A DNA stretch of 47,053 nucleotides from Polyangium sp. 6x1 (GTDB taxonomy: Bacteria; Myxococcota_A; Polyangia; Polyangiales; Polyangiaceae), in contig NZ_JARZHH010000079.1 in NCBI RefSeq assembly GCF_029946515.1, positions 1 to 47,053 on the forward strand, read 5' to 3'. The notes under the pieces are model-generated. The model had not been told where the DNA came from. It searched no databases and worked only from the letters and a program-made list of their open reading frames with translations. The translations under genes and the position numbers were made by a program. Of the stretch, positions 25,173-33,000 are shown piece by piece. Position 1 is the stretch's first letter, and each line of letters begins with the position of its first letter.

Positions 25173-25540
25173 TCACGCCGCGTTCAGACTCGCACAAAGC
25201 GTAAGCTGCTTGCACACTTCCCTCGGGTCTTCCGTGCTTGTGTTGAATAACTTGAAGGAGCAGAGCAGGAGATGGTGGACCGACTCGGCAAGCGCCGTCG
25301 ACAGTTCGCCTTCTTGCGCCTTCACCGCGCGGAGCTGCACGAGCGCTTCGGGACCACCCGGCTGCGGTTGCATGGTATGCGAATAAGGGTGGAGCCCGAC
25401 CCCAGCAGATCCCCCCATCCGGGAGGTCCTTTGAGGCGCCTCCCCGATAACGCGCATCCGCCGCTCGTTGAGTTCCCGCACGCGCTCGGCGATCCATTCG
25501 TTGAGCGCGGCCAGCGAGAAAACCGTCTGGGCGCTGGGCG
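25173..25540 (-). pseudogene. Truncated hypothetical gene at the duplication edge
   Basis: The minus-strand frame ends NAA at 25173 and reads as plausible protein upstream: FSLAALNEWIAERVRELNER, then VQLRAVKAQEGELSTALAES and HLLLCSFKLFNTSTEDP. At about 25540 it meets the start of duplicated block copy 2, so its 5' end has been replaced. Without a native start it is probably inactive. The rest of 25057-25172 shows no gene. Confidence 0.45.
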
Positions 25541-25544
25541 CCGG

Positions 25545-25619
25545 AAGGGATCGGCGTCGCCGAACAAGAGCAGCGCGATCACCTTCTGTTGCCGCAGATC
25601 GCACTGGATCATCGAGTAA
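25545..25619 (+). pseudogene. Copied 3' end of the Cys-rich lipoprotein gene
   Basis: The frame reads SASPNKSSAITFCCRRSHWIIE and stop, nearly identical to the last residues of the lipoprotein ending at 21473. Only this tail was copied, so it is a by-product of the duplication, not a gene. Confidence 0.75.
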
Positions 25620-25659
25620 GTCCTTCCCTGGACAAACTCGCCGCGCTAGCATCACGGGC

Positions 25660-25863
25660 GTGTTGTCTCGCCTCGCTGACGACCGGCGCTTCGTGTGGAC
25701 CGTGTTCCCGGGGGTTGACCTCGTGGCGTACCAGGCCCCTGGCATGGTCGCGATCTTCTACATGCTCCGCCCGTGCGACCTCCCAATCCGGACGTGGCAC
25801 GCCACCGAGCTCGCCGCCAAACGCGGCGCCACGGGCCTCGCTCTCACCGTCGAGCAGGCGTAG
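25660..25863 (+). CDS. 67-aa protein, copy 2
   Basis: GTG 25660 starts a frame with FVWTVFPGVDLVAY, GMVAIFYMLRPCDLP and then IRTWHATELAAKRGATG before ALTVEQA. It is about ten residues longer than the 57-aa copy at 21513, which lacks most of the ATELAAKRG segment. Maintained frame in both copies supports translation. Function unknown. Confidence 0.5.
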   Translation: MLSRLADDRRFVWTVFPGVDLVAYQAPGMVAIFYMLRPCDLPIRTWHATELAAKRGATGLALTVEQA

Positions 25864-25962
25864 GGCGGCATCGAGCCGCGCGGGAAAATCTCGGGCTTCG
25901 CTGTCACCGTGATCGACGTGCGGCCAATATCCATCTGACGGGCGGTACAACCCGACGCTCGC

Positions 25963-26000
25963 AGCGAGCCCGCCTGCGCTCCCGTGCAGGCGGGCTCGCT
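25963..26000. promoter_or_regulatory. Conserved hairpin upstream of the 240-aa gene, copy 2
   Basis: A perfect 15-bp stem: AGCGAGCCCGCCTGC at 25963-25977 and its complement at 25986-26000, with an 8-nt loop. It is followed by a GGGGGCGT ... ACGACCCCC inverted repeat. No T-run follows, so it is not a standard terminator. Confidence 0.65.
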
Positions 26001-26260
26001 GGGGGCGTCTGGGCATAAACGACCCCCGGCCTCACCCTTCCCGGGTCGATTGCGACCTGCTGACTGCTCGCGCGCCAAGGCCAGAAAAGGCACCGTGATC
26101 GGCCCGGGAGGGGGAGGTTTTCCTTGGCTTGTCGCTCGAGGACGAGGCGCCGTCGCGCGCCTGACTGCGTCATGGCAATGGCCAGGTCCTGTGAAAGCGG
26201 AATGGTGCGCGCACGCCTCGTCCTCGGGCGATGAGCCTTCATCCGGAAGGAGATCGTGTC

Positions 26261-26983
26261 ATGCTCGCCCAGCAAGACCGACCGACGCCCGTTCCAATGG
26301 GGGATGACGAGGACGAGGCAACGCACCTGTGGCAGGGATCGCCGCTCGTGGACGGCGGCGCCGGGATGGCAGCAGTGGCGAGCACGCCCACTGGCGCCGT
26401 CGTCCAGGATCGGACGACGCTCACCGAGCTCCCCGTTCGCGACACGATTGTAGGGCCGCCGGCGCTGCCGGTCTGGTTGCGGTTGAAGGCGGCGTGGACG
26501 TCTTTCTGGGATGCAGTGGCGGATGCCTTCTTCGGCGCGCCGCGTGTGTCCGAACGGCTCCCACCCGTTCCTCCGCCGCGTTCGCGGGAGGTGACGGGCG
26601 TCTCGTTCGGGAACATTGCCGATCATGACCACGGGGAGTTTGTGCTCCTCGAAGTGGTGCTGGCGTCCCCGGTGTATCAGCGAGCGGCGATCGAGGTGGC
26701 TCGCGAAGCGTTGGCCGCCCGTCGTGAGGGGGAAGCCGCCTACGCGAACTTCGTTACCCATCTGGCGCTGTCACAGCTGCGTTCTGACAAGGACGGCCGT
26801 GTTTCTGTCGCGCGGCTGCGCGAGAAGCTCCCGCACCTTCCGTACGAGCGCACGATCCTGCCGGCGCTCATCCGCCTCGAAGAACAGGGCGTCGTGACGC
26901 TGGTGCAGACCAGGACGGCGGACCCGATGGCGGAGATCCTCCGTGAGGGCGTTACCCACGTTGAGGTGCAGGTTCCGGTGTGA
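26261..26983 (+). CDS. 227-aa family protein, copy 2 (240 aa)
   Basis: A close paralogue of the protein at 22090, with one in-frame insertion near residue 30 (DGGAGMAAVASTP). The RDTIVG, RLPPVPPPRS and C-terminal winged-helix-like regions are intact. The same ribosome site precedes ATG 26261. Because most differences between the copies are synonymous or conservative, both appear to be under selection. Function unknown. Confidence 0.6.
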   Translation: MLAQQDRPTPVPMGDDEDEATHLWQGSPLVDGGAGMAAVASTPTGAVVQDRTTLTELPVRDTIVGPPALPVWLRLKAAWTSFWDAVADAFFGAPRVSERLPPVPPPRSREVTGVSFGNIADHDHGEFVLLEVVLASPVYQRAAIEVAREALAARREGEAAYANFVTHLALSQLRSDKDGRVSVARLREKLPHLPYERTILPALIRLEEQGVVTLVQTRTADPMAEILREGVTHVEVQVPV

Positions 26984-27245
26984 GTCGCCTCGTGAGGTTC
27001 TCGGGGACCCGCCCCATGCTCGACTCTTGGCATCGGGCGGAGCTGCCTCATGCTTCCCCGACTGCCGTGATCTTGAGCTGAACGCTCCTCTCCTCGCCAT
27101 GCTGGCGCGGCCAGCGCGTCCACCTCACTGCCCCCGCCTCGGCCCGCCTCCCCTCAGCCCCCTGGCGACCCTCACGGATGCGTCTTGCCACACACTCCCT
27201 GTTTGGGTAGCTTCGGATCCCGAACAGATTCGGAGACGGCGAAAG

Positions 27246-27998
27246 ATGAGCGGTGATACCTCCAGCGGCAAGTGTGAGCCGGCGGCACTCGACTACTTTT
27301 GCGGCGGTGTTCCAACCGGTATGTATTTTCGCATGACGCTCGACGATATCCGTGCAATTTCGGCAGAGCGCGCTCGACCCGGCAGGGGCATTGATCGACT
27401 GCAGGAGATTTGTTTTGTCGGCGCGCTCTCTTATTTTGAATCGTTCTGCAAGGACCACTTCGCGTCTCTGATTAACATCGAGCCCCGGCTCATTGAACAC
27501 CTGAAGAACTCCGGACATGATGTAACAGTCGACGCGAGCTTCATTGCTAGCTGCGGACCGTCGATAGCCCACAGGATCGGCTTCCTTCTGGCGGAGAAAT
27601 ACGACTTTGGCACCGCGCATAGCATCAATGCCGTGTATGCCGCTATTCTGAACATCGCTCCATTCTCTAAAGACGAGACCCAAAGGTTCTCGACCTTCCT
27701 TCGTGATCGTAACTTGTTAGTACGCCATGGCGGAATGTACACGATGAACTATTTGGCAGCAAACCCCAGATTGGCCGAAACGGGGACCAAGTACCAAGCA
27801 TTCTGGGAGTCAAGGGTGATTGACCGCGATGATGTTCTTGCAGCTATCGAATTCTTGGAAGCGATCGCAAAAAGGATGGTTCGAGACGCTCATGACACTC
27901 TGTCCACATACGTTGAAAGCAAAGGAATCGTCTATGATGACGAACGAAGGGAAGCCCTCAGCTATGTTCTCTGGTGGGGAGATGAGCACGCGCCTTAG
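27246..27998 (+). CDS. HEPN-like protein, probable toxin or RNase partner
   Basis: A 250-aa, mostly helical protein. Residues 153-163 read RDRNLLVRHGG, containing R155-N-x4-H161, the HEPN ribonuclease signature (R followed by N, then x4 and H). GC is clearly lower than in the flanks. The gene at 28067 follows in the same direction after 68 bp and encodes an Abi-alpha-type protein, so the pair looks like an abortive-infection or toxin-antitoxin module. The stretch 26984-27245 upstream has no gene I can support. Confidence 0.55.
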   Translation: MSGDTSSGKCEPAALDYFCGGVPTGMYFRMTLDDIRAISAERARPGRGIDRLQEICFVGALSYFESFCKDHFASLINIEPRLIEHLKNSGHDVTVDASFIASCGPSIAHRIGFLLAEKYDFGTAHSINAVYAAILNIAPFSKDETQRFSTFLRDRNLLVRHGGMYTMNYLAANPRLAETGTKYQAFWESRVIDRDDVLAAIEFLEAIAKRMVRDAHDTLSTYVESKGIVYDDERREALSYVLWWGDEHAP

Positions 27999-28066
27999 CT
28001 AGTGTATTGCTGGCCAATGGCGGCGTAGCGGGACTCATAAACCATGTTTTAGTCGAGTAAAAGCTT

Positions 28067-29212
28067 ATGGCTCGCCACCCAGTTCTCGGCCCCCTTCCTA
28101 CCTCGGACGCAAATTCGGCACTTCAACGCGAAAGCCTCGCGGCTCTGGCTGCGATTTTGCCACACGATCGTATCATCTTACGCGACGAGCGCGTCGACGA
28201 TCTAGGCGTCGATGCCAGCTTAGAGCTTGTTGATTCCGAGAAAGGCACCAATTGCCGCGCCCAGCTCCAGTTGAAGGGGCGCCGCGGACTAATTCCTGGC
28301 AAGAATGGCGCCTTGTCGTTGTCCGTCTCAACAGACAACATCAACTACCTTCTCAACGGCAATTGCCCGGTCTATGTCCTATATCGTCCGGAGGTGCGCG
28401 AACTCCGCTACGCCTTCGCCCGCGACGAAGTTGAGCGAATCGAGCGCGACACGCCCGGCTGGCGCGACCAGGACTCTATTACGATTCATTTTCTACATGT
28501 GCTCGACGCTTCGTCTCTGCAATCAATCGGCGATCGGCTCATGAGCGAAGCACGACTCCATAGGTTGATTCACGATAAACTGGCGCCGCTTCATGACCTC
28601 GTTTGGGGCGTAGAGAAGATCCGCGATTGGCTCAACGCAGCACTGTCAGAAAGGTTAGCCGGCTCCAGACCCGAAGACGTCCAAGCTCCTCCAGCTCACA
28701 TCGCGGGCCCCGTTCTTTTGCAATTGTCTTTCTGTGCCACCCAGGAGCAACTGCGCGAGATGTACGCCAATCTTCTGGCATCGGCAATGAGAAGGCACTC
28801 CGCGGACGAGGTTCATCCAGCGTTTACTCAAATCGTTCAACAACTAAGCCCTGACGAAGCCGTCATCCTGAACAAGATCGCAGCCCTACCTCACCAGTTC
28901 AGGCTTTCTGAGCGGGTTGACGATTGTGGGGCACACGTGGATGGCCCCGATGGCGAGCACATATCCGCGCAGTATGAGCGTTTTTGTGTTGATGCTAGAG
29001 TTGGACATCCAAAGCTAAGCGACTCATACCTTGACAACCTTCTTCGCTTGAAGCTCCTAAGCGAAGAAACGTGGGCCGAAGGACTATATCAGCCTAAGCG
29101 TTGGACCGATCACGGCGCAGTCCAAGCGAGCGTAAGGAACATAACCGGCCGAGCGATTCGGCTGAGCGCGTTCGGTGAGCAGTTCTTACGTGTCTGTGCT
29201 CGAAGCAAGTGA
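28067..29212 (+). CDS. DUF4365 / Abi-alpha (DUF4393)-like fusion protein
   Basis: A 381-aa protein. The N-terminal part (about 18-160) fits DUF4365, a PD-(D/E)xK-like family: RESLAALAAILP, then ERVDDLGVDASLEL with Asp49, and AQLQLKG with Q68-x-K70 as the second half of the catalytic motif. The region from about 205 to 300 resembles DUF4393/Abi-alpha: LQLSFCATQEQLREMYANLL, then HPAFTQIVQQLSPDEAVIL. It probably acts in phage defence as a nuclease effector or sensor together with the HEPN-like gene upstream. Low GC marks both as acquired cargo. Confidence 0.6.
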   Translation: MARHPVLGPLPTSDANSALQRESLAALAAILPHDRIILRDERVDDLGVDASLELVDSEKGTNCRAQLQLKGRRGLIPGKNGALSLSVSTDNINYLLNGNCPVYVLYRPEVRELRYAFARDEVERIERDTPGWRDQDSITIHFLHVLDASSLQSIGDRLMSEARLHRLIHDKLAPLHDLVWGVEKIRDWLNAALSERLAGSRPEDVQAPPAHIAGPVLLQLSFCATQEQLREMYANLLASAMRRHSADEVHPAFTQIVQQLSPDEAVILNKIAALPHQFRLSERVDDCGAHVDGPDGEHISAQYERFCVDARVGHPKLSDSYLDNLLRLKLLSEETWAEGLYQPKRWTDHGAVQASVRNITGRAIRLSAFGEQFLRVCARSK

Positions 29213-29656
29213 GGTGACGCATGGTGCGATTCACTCGGGACGTCGGGGCGCGTTCGCGATCTCGGGGTGGAGCTCACGCCGCGCGTCGGGGGTCACGGGC
29301 CGTTCGGCGGAGGGCGCGTCGGCGCGGGAGGCGGTGGGGATGCCGTGGCGGGCCGCATGACGGCAGGAAAGCGGCGGGCTGGGGGGCGTCGTCGAAGGGC
29401 GGGCGCGCCGGCGCTGGCCCATGTTTGGTCCGCGCGACCTTCCCATCCGCACGTGTGGAACCTCTCTGAGCTGGATGCCGAGCGTAAAGCATTCCACCTC
29501 ACGTCGACACGGACTCCGCCGCGCCGCCGGTTAGCTTTCGTGGCTGGCGCCAACGCAAATCCTCCCGCCAGGGCTAGCGCACCGCGCGCCTGATGCGCAT
29601 GCTGACGGCCCCGCCGCGCCCGCGTGTCCGGGTCGCATGGGGAAGGATGCGCGCGC
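29213..29656 (+). other. Gene-poor gap with decayed fragment
   Basis: Very GC-rich with open frames on every strand but no consistent coding. Around 29420-29500 a short frameshifted stretch (RDLPIRTW, then LSELDAERKAF in another frame) resembles the C-terminal half of the 67-aa proteins, so this is probably a third, dead copy of that gene. The helicase start lies at its right edge. Confidence 0.35.
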
Positions 29657-32185
29657 TTGATCGACTTCAAGAAACTCACGAAGAAACGCGTCGAAGAGCA
29701 GGTCACGGATCCGATCAAGCTCTACTACGAGAAGCTCGAACCCGCATCGAACACCGGTCCGCTCCGCCCTGCTCAGGAGGGCGTCCTCGTGGAGTGGCGC
29801 GACAATCGGCGCAATGCCCGCGACCTGGTGCTAAAGCTCCACACGGGCGACGGAAAGACGCTCGTCGGATTGCTGATCGGGCAGTCGCAGCTCAACGCCG
29901 GTAAGGGACCTGCGCTCTATCTTTGCCCGAACAAGTATCTCGTTGCTCAGACGTGTGATGAGGCGAGCCGCTTCGGCATCAGCATCGTGACCGCCGAGCC
30001 TGACCTTCCTCCGGAATTCCTCGAAGGTCAGAAGATCCTCGTCACGACGGTGCAGAAGCTCTTCAACGGCCTTACCAAGTTCGGACGCGGGACGCAGTCG
30101 ATCAAGGTCGGGACGCTCCTGATGGATGATGCGCACGCGTGCGTCGACGCCATCCGCGACGCGTTCACGATCAACCTCGACAACGACGCCGCCGCGTATC
30201 GATCGATTCGCGACCTTTTCGCGGACGAGCTCCGCAAGCAAGGAGCCGGAACGTTCGCCGACATCGAGGCGGGCGACTCAAACGGGGTCCTCATGGTCCC
30301 CTACTGGGCCTGGCAGGAGAAGCACGACGAGGTGGTCAGGGTCCTCGCGTCTGCGAAAGGGTCGGAAGCGGTCAAGTACGTCTGGCCGCTTCTGAAGGAT
30401 CGTCTCCGCGACTGCGTCTGCCTCGTCTCGGGCAAGAAGCTCCAGATCACGCCGTACCTGCCACCGCTCGAAGAATTCGGCACGTACACGAAGGCGTCAC
30501 GCATCTTCATGTCGGCCACGACAGCGAACGACGCATTCCTCGTTCGCGGCCTTGGCCTAGCTCCGGACGTCGTGCAGAAGCCGCTCGTTTACGAGAAGCA
30601 AAAGTGGCTCGGCGAGAAGATGATCCTAATCCCGTCGCTGATTGACGACTCGCTCGACCGGTCCGAGATCGTCAACCGGTTCGGCAAGCCGCGGCCCGAT
30701 CGAAAGTACGGTGTCGTGGCACTCGTCCCCGGGTTCGCGCGGACGAAGGACTGGGGGGCGGTCGGCGCCCACGTCGTTGAGACAAGCGACATTGAGGAGG
30801 TCGTTGCGCGCCTCAGGAAGGGCGAAGCCGAGAAGACGGTCGTTCTGGTGAATCGCTACGACGGCGTCGATCTCCCCGACAAGGCGTGTCGCATTCTAAT
30901 CGTCGACTCCAAGCCCGTCGCCGAGACGCTGCTCGATCGCTACATGGCCGACTGCGTGGCGGGCAGCGAGATGATCACCGCAGCGATCATGCGGAAGATC
31001 GAGCAAGGTCTTGGGCGCAGCGTCCGTGGCGAGAAGGACAGCTCGGTCATCCTCCTCATCGGTCCCGACCTGGTAGCGCTAGTCCGCACCGCCGAGGGGC
31101 GACGCTTCCTGTCCGTGCAGACGCAACGGCAAATCGAGATCGGCCTGGAGGTAGCTCGTCTCGCGAAGACAACAGAGGTTCAAGACGGCAAGGCGACGAC
31201 GGCGCTGGTGAACGTCATAAATCAGTCGCTCAGACGCGACGATGGATGGCGCGAATACTACAAGGAGGAGATGAACGCGATGGCGACACCGACTCCAAAC
31301 CTCGTCGCGCTATCGACGTTCGAGCTCGAACGTGCCGCAGAGCTGAAGTTCCAGGACGGTAACATCGACGGGGCGATCGCGATTGTCGATAAGCTCGGGA
31401 ACCAGGCCGCTGACCCCTCCGAGCAAGGCTGGTACTTGCAGGAGAAGGCCCGCTACGAATACGCGCGTTCGCAGACGGAGGCCGACAAGCTGCAAGCCGC
31501 TGCGCATAAGAGGAATCGGCGCCTGCTGAAGCCGCGCACGGGGATGGACTTCAAGCGCATCACCATCGTGAATCAGAAGAGGCCCGAGTTGATAAAGGCG
31601 TGGGTCGTCAAGCAGGGCGACGGTGAGCAGCTCCAGGTTCGTGTCGCCGAGCTTCTCGATCGCCTTCAATTCGGAGTGAGCGCCGATCGCTTCGAGGCCG
31701 CGTGGGACGAGCTGGGACGCGCGCTCGGCTTCGTCGCGGAGCGGCCCGACAAGGACTGGGGCGAGGGGCCGGATAATCTCTGGGCGCTCCGCGAGAAACA
31801 ATACCTACTCGCGGAAGCGAAAAGCGAGATCGATGTGACGCGTGCGGAGATCCACAAGGACGAGTCCCAGCAGATGAACAACTCGTCCGCGTGGTTCGCC
31901 AAGAACTACGGCGACGTTCCGGTCAAACGGCTCATCATCCACCCCGCGCAGAAGCTCGCGAAGAGCGCCGCATTCCACGACGATGTCGAGATCCTGTCGC
32001 AGACCCAACTCAACGCGCTGCGGAAGGCCGTCCGTTCCTTCTACCGCGAGTTCGCCAACGTCGACTTCGCAGCCATCTCGGAAAAGAAGATTGAGGAGGC
32101 GCTCGTCGCCCACAAGCTGACGATCGACAATATCCTCACCCTCTATTCGAAGAAGCCGGTCTCGTTCGGCAAGCCGCGGATCTAG
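29657..32185 (+). CDS. DEAD/DEAH-box helicase with C-terminal nuclease-like domain
   Basis: About 842 aa. Superfamily 2 motifs are visible: Walker A HTGDGKT (residues 62-68), Walker B as DDAH (157-160), motif III MSATT, and VNRYDGVDLP and QGLGRSVRG for motifs V and VI. The C-terminal part holds GPDNLWAL followed by LLAEAKSE, a good PD-(D/E)xK nuclease core. The start is TTG 29657, supported by GGAAGGA nine bases upstream; an in-frame GTG at 29624 is possible. Helicase-nuclease fusions often act in phage defence or processing of foreign DNA. Its codon use matches the high-GC background. Confidence 0.75.
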   Translation: MIDFKKLTKKRVEEQVTDPIKLYYEKLEPASNTGPLRPAQEGVLVEWRDNRRNARDLVLKLHTGDGKTLVGLLIGQSQLNAGKGPALYLCPNKYLVAQTCDEASRFGISIVTAEPDLPPEFLEGQKILVTTVQKLFNGLTKFGRGTQSIKVGTLLMDDAHACVDAIRDAFTINLDNDAAAYRSIRDLFADELRKQGAGTFADIEAGDSNGVLMVPYWAWQEKHDEVVRVLASAKGSEAVKYVWPLLKDRLRDCVCLVSGKKLQITPYLPPLEEFGTYTKASRIFMSATTANDAFLVRGLGLAPDVVQKPLVYEKQKWLGEKMILIPSLIDDSLDRSEIVNRFGKPRPDRKYGVVALVPGFARTKDWGAVGAHVVETSDIEEVVARLRKGEAEKTVVLVNRYDGVDLPDKACRILIVDSKPVAETLLDRYMADCVAGSEMITAAIMRKIEQGLGRSVRGEKDSSVILLIGPDLVALVRTAEGRRFLSVQTQRQIEIGLEVARLAKTTEVQDGKATTALVNVINQSLRRDDGWREYYKEEMNAMATPTPNLVALSTFELERAAELKFQDGNIDGAIAIVDKLGNQAADPSEQGWYLQEKARYEYARSQTEADKLQAAAHKRNRRLLKPRTGMDFKRITIVNQKRPELIKAWVVKQGDGEQLQVRVAELLDRLQFGVSADRFEAAWDELGRALGFVAERPDKDWGEGPDNLWALREKQYLLAEAKSEIDVTRAEIHKDESQQMNNSSAWFAKNYGDVPVKRLIIHPAQKLAKSAAFHDDVEILSQTQLNALRKAVRSFYREFANVDFAAISEKKIEEALVAHKLTIDNILTLYSKKPVSFGKPRI

Positions 32186-32197
32186 AGCGCGCCACCT

Positions 32198-32212
32198 GCC
32201 GCCCCGGGCGGC
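32198..32212. terminator. Possible hairpin terminator between convergent genes
   Basis: GCCGCCC and GGGCGGC can pair around a minimal loop just after the helicase stop. No T-run follows on either strand. Convergent genes on both sides make a terminator plausible. Confidence 0.3.
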
Positions 32213-32301
32213 GGTCCCAACCATCATCGGGGGCCAAGCGGCGAGATCCCCGCCCAGCCAGGGGTCCTTGCGGAGGCGGCCACCCCAGCCGGTCGGAGGG
32301 G

Positions 32302-32973
32302 TCAGGCCAGCACCTGACAAACCCTCGCCCATGTGCCATCCCGATTCCATGTGGCAAGGCGCACCTGGCACGTCGACCCTAGCGGATACCGATCTGGCAT
32401 CGCTTTCCACGAGGCACCCGTTCGCTGGATCCATCGGATGGCATTGACCATGGCCCTGTCTGCTCGAACCCGCCCCGATCTCTGCTTGGGCGGAGGCGAC
32501 ACGATGGGCGCCACCTTCGCCCATTGCGCATCAGTAAGGTCGTGTCGCGGATGGGCTCTTCTCGCGAGCTCCGCACGGAGCTTGGCGACCTGCTTGGGCG
32601 TGAAGACGCGAATCTGGCGGGAGCCTACGCGCGGCGTGTGGCCGATGATCTCATCCGCAAAGGGATGAACGGCCTTCCGTTGTAGACACAACTCCCTCGC
32701 CAGATCGGTCGCCGTCATGAGGCCCTGAGCGTGCAGCGCTTGGATCTCTGCGCCGAAACGGCTCGGGCAGTGCTCCGGAACGTACTTGGGAATCGCGTTT
32801 TTGCGGTGCATCGGCAGGACACGAACCCGCTGGCCGCAGCCGCACGCGCAGAAGTGTCCCTTCGCGTTCTCCTCTTCCGCCCATGCTTGAATGGTGAAGC
32901 GCGGAGCAAGCTGCAAGCGCCCCTCAACCCGCAGAACATCACGAGGCGCCGCGGGGTCAGTGTTCCCCGGTTG
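32302..32973 (-). CDS. Start-less ORF: probable C-terminal part of the excised-form integrase
   Basis: The frame runs from attR to a stop at 32302 (223 codons) without any start codon before residue 50, although recognisable protein begins earlier (RFTIQAWAEEEN). It contains a Cys motif (HFCACGCGQRV), then an HTH-type region (TATDLARELCLQRKAV ... RQIRVFTPKQVAKLRAEL), and ends in an IS5-type DUF4096 segment (LTDAQWAKVAPIV ... WNRDGTWARV). In the circular element it lies in frame directly after the integrase codons across attP, giving an 804-aa integrase. The IS5-type tail probably replaced the original end by insertion. In the integrated state it should be untranslated. Confidence 0.65.
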   Translation of the reverse strand, partial: QPGNTDPAAPRDVLRVEGRLQLAPRFTIQAWAEEENAKGHFCACGCGQRVRVLPMHRKNAIPKYVPEHCPSRFGAEIQALHAQGLMTATDLARELCLQRKAVHPFADEIIGHTPRVGSRQIRVFTPKQVAKLRAELARRAHPRHDLTDAQWAKVAPIVSPPPKQRSGRVRADRAMVNAIRWIQRTGASWKAMPDRYPLGSTCQVRLATWNRDGTWARVCQVLA

Positions 32974-33000
32974 CCCTCGTCCGGAGACCGAGACCGGTCC
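32953..33000. other. attR (P half 32953-32974, CC core 32975-32976, B' half)
   Basis: The P arm begins GGGGTCAGTGTT and matches the reverse complement of the attL arm at 18 of 22 positions. After the CC core, host sequence resumes as TCGTCCGGAGACC, which encodes RPET of the family motif. Confidence 0.8.

Larger units (their letters stand above)
25545..26983 (+). repeat. Duplicated block, copy 2 (about 1.4 kb)
   Basis: A direct copy of 21405-22773 with scattered substitutions and a few in-frame indels. It carries the lipoprotein tail, the 67-aa ORF, the hairpin spacer and the 240-aa gene. Confidence 0.85.
489..32976. mobile_element. 32.5-kb serine-integrase element, integrated in a protein-coding gene
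   Basis: The boundaries come from the sequence alone. The 5' part of a gene stops at 488 and its 3' part resumes at 32977. Joining across the shared CC restores the frame and a family-conserved motif. The two element ends are inverted-repeat P arms, and a large serine integrase lies just inside the left end. Contents are an integration module, a virion- or wall-interaction-like module (3861-15143) and varied cargo, including likely defence genes. No terminase, portal, tail, relaxase or conjugation gene was recognised, so it is either an unusual (tailless) prophage or an integrative element of unknown transfer mode. Internal decay (a frameshifted gene, a duplication, an IS5-like fragment) suggests it may no longer be fully active. 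Confidence 0.8.

Noticed and set aside
32891-32976. In-frame upstream extension of the HPLFP-family gene, which would give a complete 490-aa ORF starting at 32891
   Set aside because: These codons belong to the element end and do not resemble the family N-terminus. The true 5' part is at 403-488; the equal length is coincidence.
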